Shown one piece after another: positions 34,265 to 42,450 of a stretch of 64,000 bases of DNA (its first letter is position 1; every line of letters starts with the position of its first letter). This DNA is from Arthrobacter sp. zg-Y820 (GTDB lineage Bacteria; Actinomycetota; Actinomycetes; Actinomycetales; Micrococcaceae). The stretch is from contig NZ_CP126247.1 in NCBI RefSeq assembly GCF_030142155.1, forward strand, positions 1,798,001-1,862,000, written 5' to 3'. The position numbers and the translations under genes were made by a program. Under the pieces are notes generated by a model. It had not been told where the DNA came from, searched no databases, and saw only the letters and a list, made by a program, of their open reading frames with translations.

Positions 34265-34339
34265 ATGAATACCGGGTTCTGGCAGCCGCCCGATCGGACG
34301 GCTTCCCTTGAAGCCGTCCGTGTGGCAGGGCTCCAATGA
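34265..34339 (+). CDS. possible 24-codon small ORF
   Basis: ATG at 34265 preceded by AAGGAAACGT encodes 24 residues beginning MNTGFWQPPDRT. It overlaps the hairpin at 34295-34320, so it could be a leader peptide for the helicase gene or simply chance. No homology is recognised. Confidence 0.2.
   Translation: MNTGFWQPPDRTASLEAVRVAGLQ
34295..34320 (+). terminator. hairpin after the HNH gene
   Basis: An 11-bp perfect stem (CGGACGGCTTC with GAAGCCGTCCG) with a 4-base loop is not followed by a T run. It is a likely terminator or attenuator between the HNH and helicase genes. Confidence 0.5.
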
Positions 34340-34396
34340 TTCCCTGCCGGCACCGGGCTGGACGAGACAGCCGGGATCACGCGGGACAATGGAGTA

Positions 34397-37129
34397 GTGA
34401 CAACGCCGATTGCCCCCATGGATCCTGCCCAACACCCCTTGCCTTTCGACCTGCAGGTCATTGGTGCGGGGCTGGTCTTCGCAGAGTCGCTGCAGGATCT
34501 CGCGGCCGCACTGACCCCGGCGGAAGCCGCACTGGATTCAGCAACCGGCAGGGCTTCGACGTTGCAGGCGGGACCCGCCGGAACCGCGGTGGTCCAGGCA
34601 CCGCCGGGCACCGGAAAGACGACCCTGGTTCCGCCGCTGCTGGCTAATCTGCTGACCAGGCGTACTGCTTCCTCCGGCGCGATTCCGCGCATCGTGGTGA
34701 CCCAGCCGCGCCGGGTTGCGGCCCGGTCCGCGGCCCGCCGCCTGGCTTCGTTGGACAGAAGCGCGGTGGGCGGCAGGATCGGCTACACCGTCCGGGGTGA
34801 GAGCCACACGGGCCCGGACACGGTGATCGAGTTTGTCACGCCGGGAATCCTGCTGCGCCGCCTGCTGGCCGATCCGGGACTGGAGGGCACCGCCGCCGTC
34901 GTGCTTGATGAGGTCCACGAACGCGGGCTGGAAACCGACCTGCTCCTGGGCATGCTCAACGAAGTCCGCCAGCTGCGGGAGGACCTCACCCTGGTGGCCA
35001 TGTCCGCAACACTGGACGCTCCCCGCTTTGCCTCGCTGATCGGCAACAACGACGACGACGGCGGCCCGGCACCCGTCGTCGGCTGCCCCTCGGCGCTGCA
35101 TCCGCTGGAGGTGCGCTGGACGCCGGGTTCTTCGCTGCGCATTGACGAACACGGGGTGACCCGCACCTTCCTGGCTCATGTCGCCGATACGGCCGCCGAC
35201 GGACATGCGGAAATGCTGGCCGCCAATCCGCAGGCTGATGCCCTGGTCTTCGTCCCGGGTGCCTGGGAAGTGTCTTTCGTGGCGTCCCGGATCCGCAGCC
35301 GCGTCGCAGCCGGAACCGCAGCTGGAACCGCAGCCGGAACCGAGGTGCTGGAACTGCACGGGCAGGTCGATCCGCGGGAGCAGGACCGGGCAGTGTCGGG
35401 CCGTAGCCCCGGCGGCGCACCTCGGATCATCGTCTCCACCAGCCTCGCCGAGTCGTCGCTGACCGTTCCGGGCGTGCGCCTGGTGATCGATTCCGGTCTC
35501 GCCCGGGAACCCCGACGGGATGCAGTCCGCGGCATGTCGGGACTGGTCACGGTGTCCTGCTCACGGGCTTCGGCGGTGCAGCGGGCCGGACGAGCCGCCC
35601 GCCAGGGACCAGGCCGGGTTATCCGCTGCTATGACGAACGCACCTTTGGCGCCGCACCGGCGCACCAGACCCCCGAGATAGCCGTCGCGGACCTGACCGC
35701 CGCCGCACTGGTTCTGGCGTGCTGGGGAGCACCCGGCGGCGAAGGGCTGGCGCTGCCCGATGCCCCGCCGTCGGCCGCCCTGCAGGACGCATTGGCAGTC
35801 CTGCGCGACCTCGGTGCCATCGACGCCTCCGGCACCGTCACCGCCCTCGGCAAGACACTGGCCGGCATTCCAGCAGATCCCCGGCTGGCGCGCGCCCTGC
35901 TGGACGGAACCGCCGTCGTCGGCGCCCGTTCCGCCGCCGAAGCCGTGGCCCTGGTGTCGGGAGATCTCCGTGCCTCCGGTGCCGATCTTCCGCGTCTGCT
36001 GTCCGGCCTGCGCGCCGGCCGGGATCCGGGGGAGCGGCGCTGGTCCGAGGACGTGCGAAGGCTGCAGTCGCTGGCCCGGCGTGCGGATACCGGCGCCTCA
36101 AAGCCGGCTGCGGCAACCGTGCCAGACGCTGACGTCCTCGGTTTTGTGGTCGGGCTGGCTTTTCCGGACCGCATCGCCCGGCGGGTCCCGGGCGATGCCG
36201 GAACAGGGGAGCGATACCTGCTTTCGAGCGGAACCCGTGCCGGATTGCCGGCCGGCAGCGCACTGAGCGGACACGAGTGGCTCGCCGTTGCCGAAGTCTC
36301 CCGGGCCCAGGGCCGCGATGCTTCCGGCACCGGAGCCGTGATTCGATCGGCCGCCCCGCTGAGCCAGGACAGTGCGGAAGCCGCGGCCCGGCATCTGCTG
36401 ACCGACACTGTGGAGGCGAAGTTCACCGCCGGCCGCGTAAAGGCCAGGCGTGAGCGCCGGCTGGGCGCGATCGTGCTGTCCTCCACACCGGTCCGCCCGT
36501 CAGCCGCCGAGGGCCGGGCCGCAGTGGCCCGCGCGCTGGCCCGGGAGGGGCTGGGGGTCATCGGATTCTCGCCGGCCGCTGACGCGCTGCGGCGCCGGTT
36601 GGCCCTGCTGCACCGCGAGCTGGGCGCGCCCTGGCCGGATGTTTCGGAGCCGGCCTTGCTGGCCCGGCTCGATGCCTGGCTGGCTCCGGAGCTGCAGGCG
36701 CTGGCCGCCGGGGCATCCGTAAACGCCATCGACCTGACCGACCCGCTGCGCCGGCTGCTTCCCTGGCCGGAAGCGTCGCGACTGGGAGAGCTGGCACCGG
36801 AACGCCTGCAGGTGCCCAGCGGCTCCCATGTGCGGATCAGCTATCCGGCCGCGGACGACGACGGCGGCCGGCCGGTGGTTGCGGTCAAGCTGCAGGAGTG
36901 CTTTGGCTGGGCGGATACCCCGCGGCTGGTCCAGGGACGGGTGCCGGTGCTGTTTCACCTGCTCTCCCCGGCGCGGGCGCCGCTCGCCGTGACCGATGAT
37001 CTGGCCTCCTTCTGGTCCGGCCCCTATGTGCAGGTCCGGGCCCAGATGCGGGGCAAATATCCCAAGCATCCGTGGCCCGAGGATCCGTGGTCGGCGAAGG
37101 CTACGGCCAAGACCAAGGCGCGGATGTAA
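34397..37129 (+). CDS. hrpB: ATP-dependent helicase HrpB
   Basis: The 910-residue protein (GTG start) is a DEAH/DExH helicase of the HrpB family. It has Walker A VVQAPPGTGKTT (about residue 66), VTQPRRVAARSAARRL, the DEVH box VVLDEVHERGLETDLLLGML (about 168), SAT in LVAMSATL, and QRAGRAARQGPGRVIRCY (motif VI). The C-terminal HrpB domain (LLPWPEASRLGELAPERLQV ... WPEDPW) ends the protein. The precise cellular role of HrpB is poorly defined. Length is as expected. Confidence 0.93.
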   Translation: MTTPIAPMDPAQHPLPFDLQVIGAGLVFAESLQDLAAALTPAEAALDSATGRASTLQAGPAGTAVVQAPPGTGKTTLVPPLLANLLTRRTASSGAIPRIVVTQPRRVAARSAARRLASLDRSAVGGRIGYTVRGESHTGPDTVIEFVTPGILLRRLLADPGLEGTAAVVLDEVHERGLETDLLLGMLNEVRQLREDLTLVAMSATLDAPRFASLIGNNDDDGGPAPVVGCPSALHPLEVRWTPGSSLRIDEHGVTRTFLAHVADTAADGHAEMLAANPQADALVFVPGAWEVSFVASRIRSRVAAGTAAGTAAGTEVLELHGQVDPREQDRAVSGRSPGGAPRIIVSTSLAESSLTVPGVRLVIDSGLAREPRRDAVRGMSGLVTVSCSRASAVQRAGRAARQGPGRVIRCYDERTFGAAPAHQTPEIAVADLTAAALVLACWGAPGGEGLALPDAPPSAALQDALAVLRDLGAIDASGTVTALGKTLAGIPADPRLARALLDGTAVVGARSAAEAVALVSGDLRASGADLPRLLSGLRAGRDPGERRWSEDVRRLQSLARRADTGASKPAAATVPDADVLGFVVGLAFPDRIARRVPGDAGTGERYLLSSGTRAGLPAGSALSGHEWLAVAEVSRAQGRDASGTGAVIRSAAPLSQDSAEAAARHLLTDTVEAKFTAGRVKARRERRLGAIVLSSTPVRPSAAEGRAAVARALAREGLGVIGFSPAADALRRRLALLHRELGAPWPDVSEPALLARLDAWLAPELQALAAGASVNAIDLTDPLRRLLPWPEASRLGELAPERLQVPSGSHVRISYPAADDDGGRPVVAVKLQECFGWADTPRLVQGRVPVLFHLLSPARAPLAVTDDLASFWSGPYVQVRAQMRGKYPKHPWPEDPWSAKATAKTKARM

Positions 37130-37132
37130 CCG

Positions 37133-38185
37133 GTGCGGCACTTTCTCCATAGTTTCTTTTCTGTTCCCTCCGGCCGGGGCCACCGGATTCCCGCCGTCCG
37201 GGTTGCCGTGGGCCTGTTTATTCCGCTGCTGGTGCTCATCCTGCTGGGCCGGACCGACCTGACCCTGTGCGCCATCTTCGGCTCACTGACCGGCGTGTTC
37301 GGCCGCACCGAACCGCACTGGCGCCGGCTGCGGCACCAGGCGCAGTCCGGCGTGCTGATGTGCCTGACCGTCGTGGCGGGCGTGTCCATGTCGATCGCGG
37401 GACGCAGCGACTGGGAAATGGTTGCCGCCGCCACACTGGTGGCCGGCGGAATATCCGTTGCGGCCGACCGACTTCGGGTGCGTCCCGCGGGCCCGTTTAC
37501 CTATATCTTCGCGTTCACTGCAACCGCCGCAGCACCGTTTGCCGGCTCGATCGGGGAAGCGGCGCTGGCCGTGGCCGGCAGTGCCCTGACCGCGGTGCTG
37601 CTCGGTGTCGCCGGCCGGCTTCATGCCCGGACGCACACGCCCCGGACGCACCTGCCCCGGCTTGAGCGGCAATCAGCCCCGGCCCCGGATTGGGCCGGCA
37701 TCTTGGTGCACTCGGGACGGTATGTGGCCGCGGTAGCTGCGGCGGGTTCCTTGGCCCTGGTCCTCGGTCCCGGGCACAGCTACTGGGCGATGCTCGCCGC
37801 CTGTGCGCCGATTGCCGCAGCGGATGCGGCCGATGCCCCGGCCCGGGCCGGACACTTCATCCTCGGGACCTATGCCGGGGTGTTGCTGTCGGCCCTGCTG
37901 CTGCAGCCGGACTGGTCGCCCGTGCAGTTGGCGATTCTCCTGGCACTCCTGCAGCTCGGCGGTGAGATCTACGTGATCCGGCACTACGGCCTTGCCATGG
38001 TGTTCCTGACTCCGGTGGCCCTGCTGATGACGGGATTCGTCTCCACGCAGCCGGCGTGGGACCTGACCGTTGACCGGGCGGTGGAAACCACCATCGGAGC
38101 ACTGGTTGCCGTCGTCGTGATCGCGCTGACCACCGGGAACGGTGCGAAGTGGATGACCCGAATGCGGCTGGCGGCAACCCGTTAG
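37133..38185 (+). CDS. FUSC family membrane protein (aromatic acid exporter-like)
   Basis: The 350-residue protein has two groups of hydrophobic helices typical of the FUSC fold. RVAVGLFIPLLVLILLGRTDLTLCAIFGSLTGVFG opens the first, and a second repeat follows about residue 190 (GHSYWAMLAACAPIAA). Family members related to AaeB and YccS are thought to export aromatic acids or other organic anions. GTG at 37133 lies three bases after the helicase stop, so the two are probably co-transcribed. Confidence 0.8.
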   Translation: MRHFLHSFFSVPSGRGHRIPAVRVAVGLFIPLLVLILLGRTDLTLCAIFGSLTGVFGRTEPHWRRLRHQAQSGVLMCLTVVAGVSMSIAGRSDWEMVAAATLVAGGISVAADRLRVRPAGPFTYIFAFTATAAAPFAGSIGEAALAVAGSALTAVLLGVAGRLHARTHTPRTHLPRLERQSAPAPDWAGILVHSGRYVAAVAAAGSLALVLGPGHSYWAMLAACAPIAAADAADAPARAGHFILGTYAGVLLSALLLQPDWSPVQLAILLALLQLGGEIYVIRHYGLAMVFLTPVALLMTGFVSTQPAWDLTVDRAVETTIGALVAVVVIALTTGNGAKWMTRMRLAATR

Positions 38186-38187
38186 CT

Positions 38188-38229
38188 GAGCAACCATGTC
38201 TCTCGAGCAACCAAGTCTCTCGAGCAACC
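38188..38229. repeat. 17-bp tandem repeat, 2.5 copies
   Basis: GAGCAACCATGTCTCTC is repeated with one mismatch and then a third partial copy GAGCAACC. It begins three bases after the FUSC stop and lies about 100 bases before the response-regulator gene. Confidence 0.8.
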
Positions 38230-38325
38230 CGGTTCCCGGATGCCCGATCGTTGATTTGGCCCGCAGCGGGCCGAACCGGGTTCCGCAGCCGGGTGTTTCG
38301 ATGGGACCGCGGCTAGACTTCCGGG

Positions 38326-38994
38326 ATGACGGAGCCTCCCCGGATCCTAGTCGTGGAAGATGACCGCAGCCTGGCAGGCATGCTGGCGGAGCTCCTGAAG
38401 TCGGAGGGCTACCAGGTGACCCTGGCCTTTGACGGGCAGCGCGCCCTCCACGAGGGTCTGACACATTCCTTCGATGTCCTGCTGCTGGACCGAGGATTGC
38501 CCGGCGTTGAAGGCCTGGACGTCCTGACCCGGCTGCGCAGCCGCGGCGTGCTCACACCGGCACTGGTGCTTTCGGCGCTGGGAAATCCCGCCGACCGGGT
38601 GGAAGGGCTGGACCGGGGCGCCGAAGACTATCTCGCCAAACCCTTTGACGTCGATGAGCTGCTGGCGCGCCTGCGCGCGCTGCGGCGCAGGAGCGCGGCG
38701 CTGACCCCCGTCCTGCCGGTGCCTGGGGGAGTCCTGGACACCACCGGCCGCACCGTCACGACCGACACGGGCGAGGTGGTGGTGCTTTCGGACCGGGAGG
38801 GTGCACTGCTGGAGCACCTGGCCCGGCGCCCGGGACAGGTCTTTCCCCGCGTTGACCTCCTGGATGCTGTCTTTCCGGACGCGGATGACGACGGCGTCGT
38901 GGATACGTATGTGCATTATCTTCGGCGCAAGTTGGGCAAGGGAATCGTGCTGACCGTGCGCGGCATCGGTTACCGGCTCGGTGCCCGGACATGA
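38326..38994 (+). CDS. OmpR-family response regulator
   Basis: The 222-residue protein has a receiver domain with acidic pocket VVEDDRSL, the phospho-acceptor Asp in VLLLDRGLPG, and AKPFD. It is followed by a winged-helix output domain (LSDREGALLEHLARRPGQVF ... VDTYVHYLRRKLGK ... VRGIGYRL). TAGACT ends six bases before the ATG and no Shine-Dalgarno is present, so translation is probably leaderless. Its partner kinase follows 23 bases later. Target genes are unknown. The acidic membrane protein downstream is a candidate. Confidence 0.92.
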   Translation: MTEPPRILVVEDDRSLAGMLAELLKSEGYQVTLAFDGQRALHEGLTHSFDVLLLDRGLPGVEGLDVLTRLRSRGVLTPALVLSALGNPADRVEGLDRGAEDYLAKPFDVDELLARLRALRRRSAALTPVLPVPGGVLDTTGRTVTTDTGEVVVLSDREGALLEHLARRPGQVFPRVDLLDAVFPDADDDGVVDTYVHYLRRKLGKGIVLTVRGIGYRLGART

Positions 38995-39017
38995 AGCGGA
39001 GATGACGCGGACATGAG

Positions 39018-40421
39018 GTGGCCGTGAAAGGCGACCGGGCCGGTCGGGTCAGTCGGGCCGGCCAGACCAGCCGGGCCAGCCGGGAGCAAAGTGAATTAAG
39101 CCGGGCGTCCCTGCGTCTCGCCGTGCAGTTCACTGCGCTGGTCGTGGTGCTGCTGGGCCTGGCCGGCACCCTGGTCTACGGATTGGTGGCCACCCAGACG
39201 CGCGAGGCGGCGGAGCAGACCCTGGCATCAGCGGTGGAGTTTGATTCGCCCCGGGAGGCGCCGCTGGACGTGTTCCTCGCCGTGTACGACGACGGTCGGC
39301 TGGCCGTGTCCCGCAACATGCCCTCCGGGCTTCCGGACACGCAGTCGCTGGCCCAAGTGGCCGCTACCGGCCTGGATCGCAGGGACACGGTTGCGGCAGG
39401 GAGCCGCACCTATGAGGTCCTGACGGTCGAGCGCCGCGGAGACGTTGTCCAGGCTGCCGTTGACACACATGATGCCACCGAACAGCTGCGCCGCCTGGCC
39501 CTGGCACTGGCGGTTTCCGTCGCGGCGGCGGGCCTTGCGGCCGGAGCCGTCTCAGCGCTGGCTGCGCGAGCGGCGATGCGTCCAATGGCCGAGGCACTGG
39601 CCCTGCAGCGCCGGTTTGTCGCTGATGCCAGCCATGAACTGCGCACACCGCTGACGCTGCTGAGCACACGGACACAGTTGCTTCGGCGGCGGCTGGCGGC
39701 TGACCCGGCCGGCTCGGCGCCTGCCCCGGAGGCTCTGCAGGCAGCGGACGACGTCGTCGCCGACACCAAGGTGCTGACAGGCATCCTCGAAGACCTGCTG
39801 ATGGCGGCAGATCCGCGGCAGTCCGGTCCGGCGGAACCCGTCAACCTGGTTGCACTGGCCCGGTCCGCCGTCGGCTCCCTGGAGCCGGAGGCGCGGAGGC
39901 GGAACCTGACGCTGGAGTTCGATGCGCCGGCCCCGGAAGTGACAGTCCTTGGCGGGCAGTTCGCCCTGCAGCGAGTCTTTACGGCGCTGGGGGCCAACGC
40001 TTTGGACTACGGCCGATCAGTCGTGCGGTTTTCGGTTCGGAGCGACAGCGGGGAGGCTGTGATTCGGGTGTCCGACGACGGCCCCGGTTTTCCGCCCGGC
40101 TTCAGCCGGCATGCCTTTGAGCGGTTTGCATCGGCGCGGAGCCGGGACCGGCAGGGAGCCGGCGATGATTCCGAAGGCTCAAAGGGCGGGGACGGCTCCT
40201 CAGCGCAGCCGCGGCACTATGGGCTCGGGCTGGCACTGGTTGCGGAGATTTCCGCCCGATACGGCGGCAGCGTCCGTGCTTTGCCGGCCGGCGCCGGTGA
40301 ACGTGCCGGTAACGAAGCAGATTCCGGCGGCGTCGTGGAAGTCCGGCTGCCGCTCGATAACAGCATCCGCGGGCGGCGGACCAGGTGGGGGAGGCTGCGC
40401 GGACTGCGGGAGCGGAACTAA
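39018..40421 (+). CDS. sensor histidine kinase
   Basis: The 467-residue protein has a membrane helix near residues 34-58, an extracytoplasmic sensor of about 100 residues, a second helix near 160-180, the H-box FVADASHELRTPLTLLSTR (phospho-His about residue 204) and ATPase motifs NALDYG, DDGPGFPPGFS and GLGLALVAEI. A second in-frame GTG six bases on is equally possible. It phosphorylates the preceding OmpR-type regulator. The stimulus is unknown. Confidence 0.9.
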   Translation: MAVKGDRAGRVSRAGQTSRASREQSELSRASLRLAVQFTALVVVLLGLAGTLVYGLVATQTREAAEQTLASAVEFDSPREAPLDVFLAVYDDGRLAVSRNMPSGLPDTQSLAQVAATGLDRRDTVAAGSRTYEVLTVERRGDVVQAAVDTHDATEQLRRLALALAVSVAAAGLAAGAVSALAARAAMRPMAEALALQRRFVADASHELRTPLTLLSTRTQLLRRRLAADPAGSAPAPEALQAADDVVADTKVLTGILEDLLMAADPRQSGPAEPVNLVALARSAVGSLEPEARRRNLTLEFDAPAPEVTVLGGQFALQRVFTALGANALDYGRSVVRFSVRSDSGEAVIRVSDDGPGFPPGFSRHAFERFASARSRDRQGAGDDSEGSKGGDGSSAQPRHYGLGLALVAEISARYGGSVRALPAGAGERAGNEADSGGVVEVRLPLDNSIRGRRTRWGRLRGLRERN

Positions 40422-40488
40422 GAATCCTCGAAGAATCTGATCCGAGAATGGAAGCGTCAGCAAACCACTTTCGGAGGTGAAGATTACG

Positions 40489-41070
40489 ATGGTTTTCCGG
40501 GACAAGACCACGGTTCTCCGGGACAAGGCCAGAGGGCCACTTGGGTGGATACTCGGCGTCGTCGGCGGTCTGGCGCTGCTGGTCGGCTCCTTTTTTGCCG
40601 GCGTGGCCACCGCGGATACCTCAGGGGACCAGGAACAGGCCTCGGTTACCGAGCAGGAAGTCCAGCGGGAGCAGGACACGGACAAACAGGGCGCCGAGGA
40701 CCAGGACGCCGAGGACCGAAGCGCTGAGGACCAGGACACCCGGTCCGAGAGCCGTCCGCGACTCGACGACGAGGACGCAGACGCAGACGCCAACGCAGAG
40801 GCCGACGGCGAAGCCGAAACCGAAGCCGATACCGATGGGGACGGGCGCCCCCATAAGCATCACCACAGAGGCGACGACGGGATTCCGGGCGACGGAGACG
40901 AGCCTGGGAACGGTCCTGCCGAAGACGGAGACAAAATCCGAGGCGATGGCGACGGTCCTGCTGACGACGGCGACGGCCCCGCCGGCGATGATGCTTCCGG
41001 CAAGGAGCCGAAAACTCAGGACGACGCTGAAACTCAGGACAACACTGAGCAGGACGCCCCGACCACCTAA
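40489..41070 (+). CDS. acidic low-complexity membrane-anchored protein
   Basis: I chose ATG 40489 because GGAGGTGA lies 8 bases upstream; the in-frame GTG at 40477 is inside that site. The 193 residues comprise a basic N-terminus, one membrane helix (WILGVVGGLALLVGSFFAGV, about residues 20-40) and an extracytoplasmic tail made almost wholly of Asp, Glu, Gly and Ala with a short HKHHH cluster. This could bind Ca2+ or other metal ions, but no family is recognised. It follows the histidine kinase by 67 bases and may be its target or accessory. Confidence 0.65.
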   Translation: MVFRDKTTVLRDKARGPLGWILGVVGGLALLVGSFFAGVATADTSGDQEQASVTEQEVQREQDTDKQGAEDQDAEDRSAEDQDTRSESRPRLDDEDADADANAEADGEAETEADTDGDGRPHKHHHRGDDGIPGDGDEPGNGPAEDGDKIRGDGDGPADDGDGPAGDDASGKEPKTQDDAETQDNTEQDAPTT

Positions 41071-41097
41071 GGCAGTCCGACACGGGACACCGGAAAC

Positions 41098-41149
41098 GGA
41101 ACGTCCGGACGGAACGTCCGGACAGAACGTCTGGACAGAACACCCGGAC
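41098..41149. repeat. four tandem 13-bp repeats
   Basis: The units GGAACGTCCGGAC (two exact), AGAACGTCTGGAC and AGAACACCCGGAC lie end to end in the untranslated space between converging genes. Confidence 0.85.
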
Positions 41150-41154
41150 ACGCA

Positions 41155-41186
41155 AAAACACCCGGCCAAAGGGCCGGGTGTTTTTG
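41155..41186. terminator. Rho-independent terminator
   Basis: An 11-bp stem AACACCCGGCC with its complement and loop AAAG, flanked by A and T runs on both sides, serves the two converging genes. Confidence 0.9.
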
Positions 41187-41248
41187 GTGGAGCTGCCGGA
41201 GGACGAGCCGTTCACTTCCCGCCCTCCGGCGGGATTGCTACTGCGAAA

Positions 41249-42121
41249 TTACGCTACGCGGTAGTAGACGGCGCCGGAGCCGACGTTAGCGCTCTGCTCA
41301 ACGGTCTGGTTGCCGTTCCATCCGCTGTGGATGGCCTGTCCGTTGCCGGTGTAGATGGCAATGTGGGCAAAGCCCATGCCGCCGTCGGCGTAGAAGGCGA
41401 TGTCGCCGGGCTGCGGGTCAGTGACCGGGGTTCCGTAGGCAGCAAGCTGCGCCGGGGACAGGTCGCCAACCGAGTGGCCGGCTGCCCGGAGGGCAACCTC
41501 AACCAGGACGGTGCAGTCCTGCATGGCGCCCATCTGGGACTGAGCGGATGCAAGCATGATCTGGTTGGTGCCGGTTACGGCAGCAGGAGTCACGGCGGAC
41601 GCCTGGGTGCTGATGCTGCTGAAGTCGGCTGCAGCAGGCTCGGCCGCGGGGGCCGGAGCAGCGGCAACAACAGGAGCGGCAACAGGAGCAGCAACAGGAG
41701 CTGCGGCGGCGCCACCGGCGTAGGTGATGACATCACCGGGGTAGATGATGGAGTCCAGCGCAAGGCCGTTCTGCGCCAGGATGTCGTTCAGGTTGACGCC
41801 GTACGTTGCAGCAATCTTGCTGAGCGTATCGCCGGACTGAACCACGTGAGTGGATCCTGCAGATGCCGGGGCCTCAACGGGAGCGGTTACAGCGGCGGGT
41901 GCGGCTACAGGGGCCGGTGCGCTGTAGGACTCGGCTGAGTCGTTGGCGATGACGCCGGCCGAGGCCGGAGCGGCCATGCCGAGCAGCAGAGTGGAGCCTG
42001 CGGCCATGACGGTAGCGGCGCTGCCGATGGTGCGTGCTTTGCCGTTGGTGGCGTTGGCAACTGCGGCCAGGAGCCCGGCGTTGTTGGCACGGTGGCGTCC
42101 ACGAGTGTTATTGAAAGACAA
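41249..42121 (-). CDS. secreted LysM and NlpC/P60 cell-wall hydrolase
   Basis: The 290-residue protein starts at TTG 42121 with AGAGGTAA 5-12 bases upstream. A long basic N-terminus and hydrophobic segment (GSAATVMAAGSTLLLGMAAP) with ASAG form a signal peptide. A LysM domain follows at about residues 88-133 (STHVVQSGDTLSKIAATYGV ... IIYPGDVITY), then an Ala/Pro linker, then an NlpC/P60 domain with catalytic Cys in GAMQDCTVLV and His in GFAHIAIYTGNG. It cleaves peptidoglycan stem peptides. A c-di-AMP riboswitch precedes it, tying it to osmotic and wall homeostasis. Confidence 0.92.
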   Translation of the reverse strand: MSFNNTRGRHRANNAGLLAAVANATNGKARTIGSAATVMAAGSTLLLGMAAPASAGVIANDSAESYSAPAPVAAPAAVTAPVEAPASAGSTHVVQSGDTLSKIAATYGVNLNDILAQNGLALDSIIYPGDVITYAGGAAAAPVAAPVAAPVVAAAPAPAAEPAAADFSSISTQASAVTPAAVTGTNQIMLASAQSQMGAMQDCTVLVEVALRAAGHSVGDLSPAQLAAYGTPVTDPQPGDIAFYADGGMGFAHIAIYTGNGQAIHSGWNGNQTVEQSANVGSGAVYYRVA

Positions 42122-42129
42122 TGAGTTAC

Positions 42130-42320
42130 CTCTCCCGATACCTGCGAGGTGAGCTGTCGGATGCGGATGGGAGTCACCCGGTCAGCTAAAGAAACCTTCG
42201 GCTGACTTAACCCCAAGGATTCAAAGGAACCCGTTTATGGTTCCCCCGCCTCTGCCGAAGTGTTTATATCTGTGGACCTTGACCAGCGGCAGAGCTAGGT
42301 AACAAGCCAAGGGAGCCGCT
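42130..42320 (-). promoter_or_regulatory. c-di-AMP riboswitch (ydaO/yuaA type)
   Basis: On the minus strand the leader contains the conserved blocks of the ydaO aptamer in order. They are GGGGGAACCATAAACGGG (42230-42247), CTTGGGGTTAAG (42206-42217), GACCGGGTGACTCCCATCC (42165-42183) and GACAGCTCACCTCGCAGG (42141-42158). The outer CTCCC/GGGAG pair could close P1. In actinobacteria this riboswitch typically controls resuscitation factors and NlpC/P60 hydrolases, switching them off when c-di-AMP is high. The P1 3' strand adjoins the Shine-Dalgarno region. The rest of the 329-base gap 42122-42450 holds a weak upstream promoter (TTACCT...TAGCGT, about 42340-42365) and no gene. Confidence 0.9.
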
Positions 42321-42450
42321 TCAGATAACGGCACGACCACTACGCTACAAGACGATTACGCAAAGGTAACTATTTAGTAACGGAGCTCGCATTTTCACCT
42401 GGGTGCCGCCTCTTGGTAATTGCAGCCCGGAGCGGCCTGGACCGGAGGGA

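Noticed and set aside
41098..41149. Possible CRISPR array of 13-bp units
   Set aside because: No spacers and too short a repeat; it is a plain tandem array.
40541..41938. A 465-codon plus-strand frame across the acidic protein and the cell-wall hydrolase
   Set aside because: It runs out of frame through one real gene, through a strong terminator, and antisense to another.
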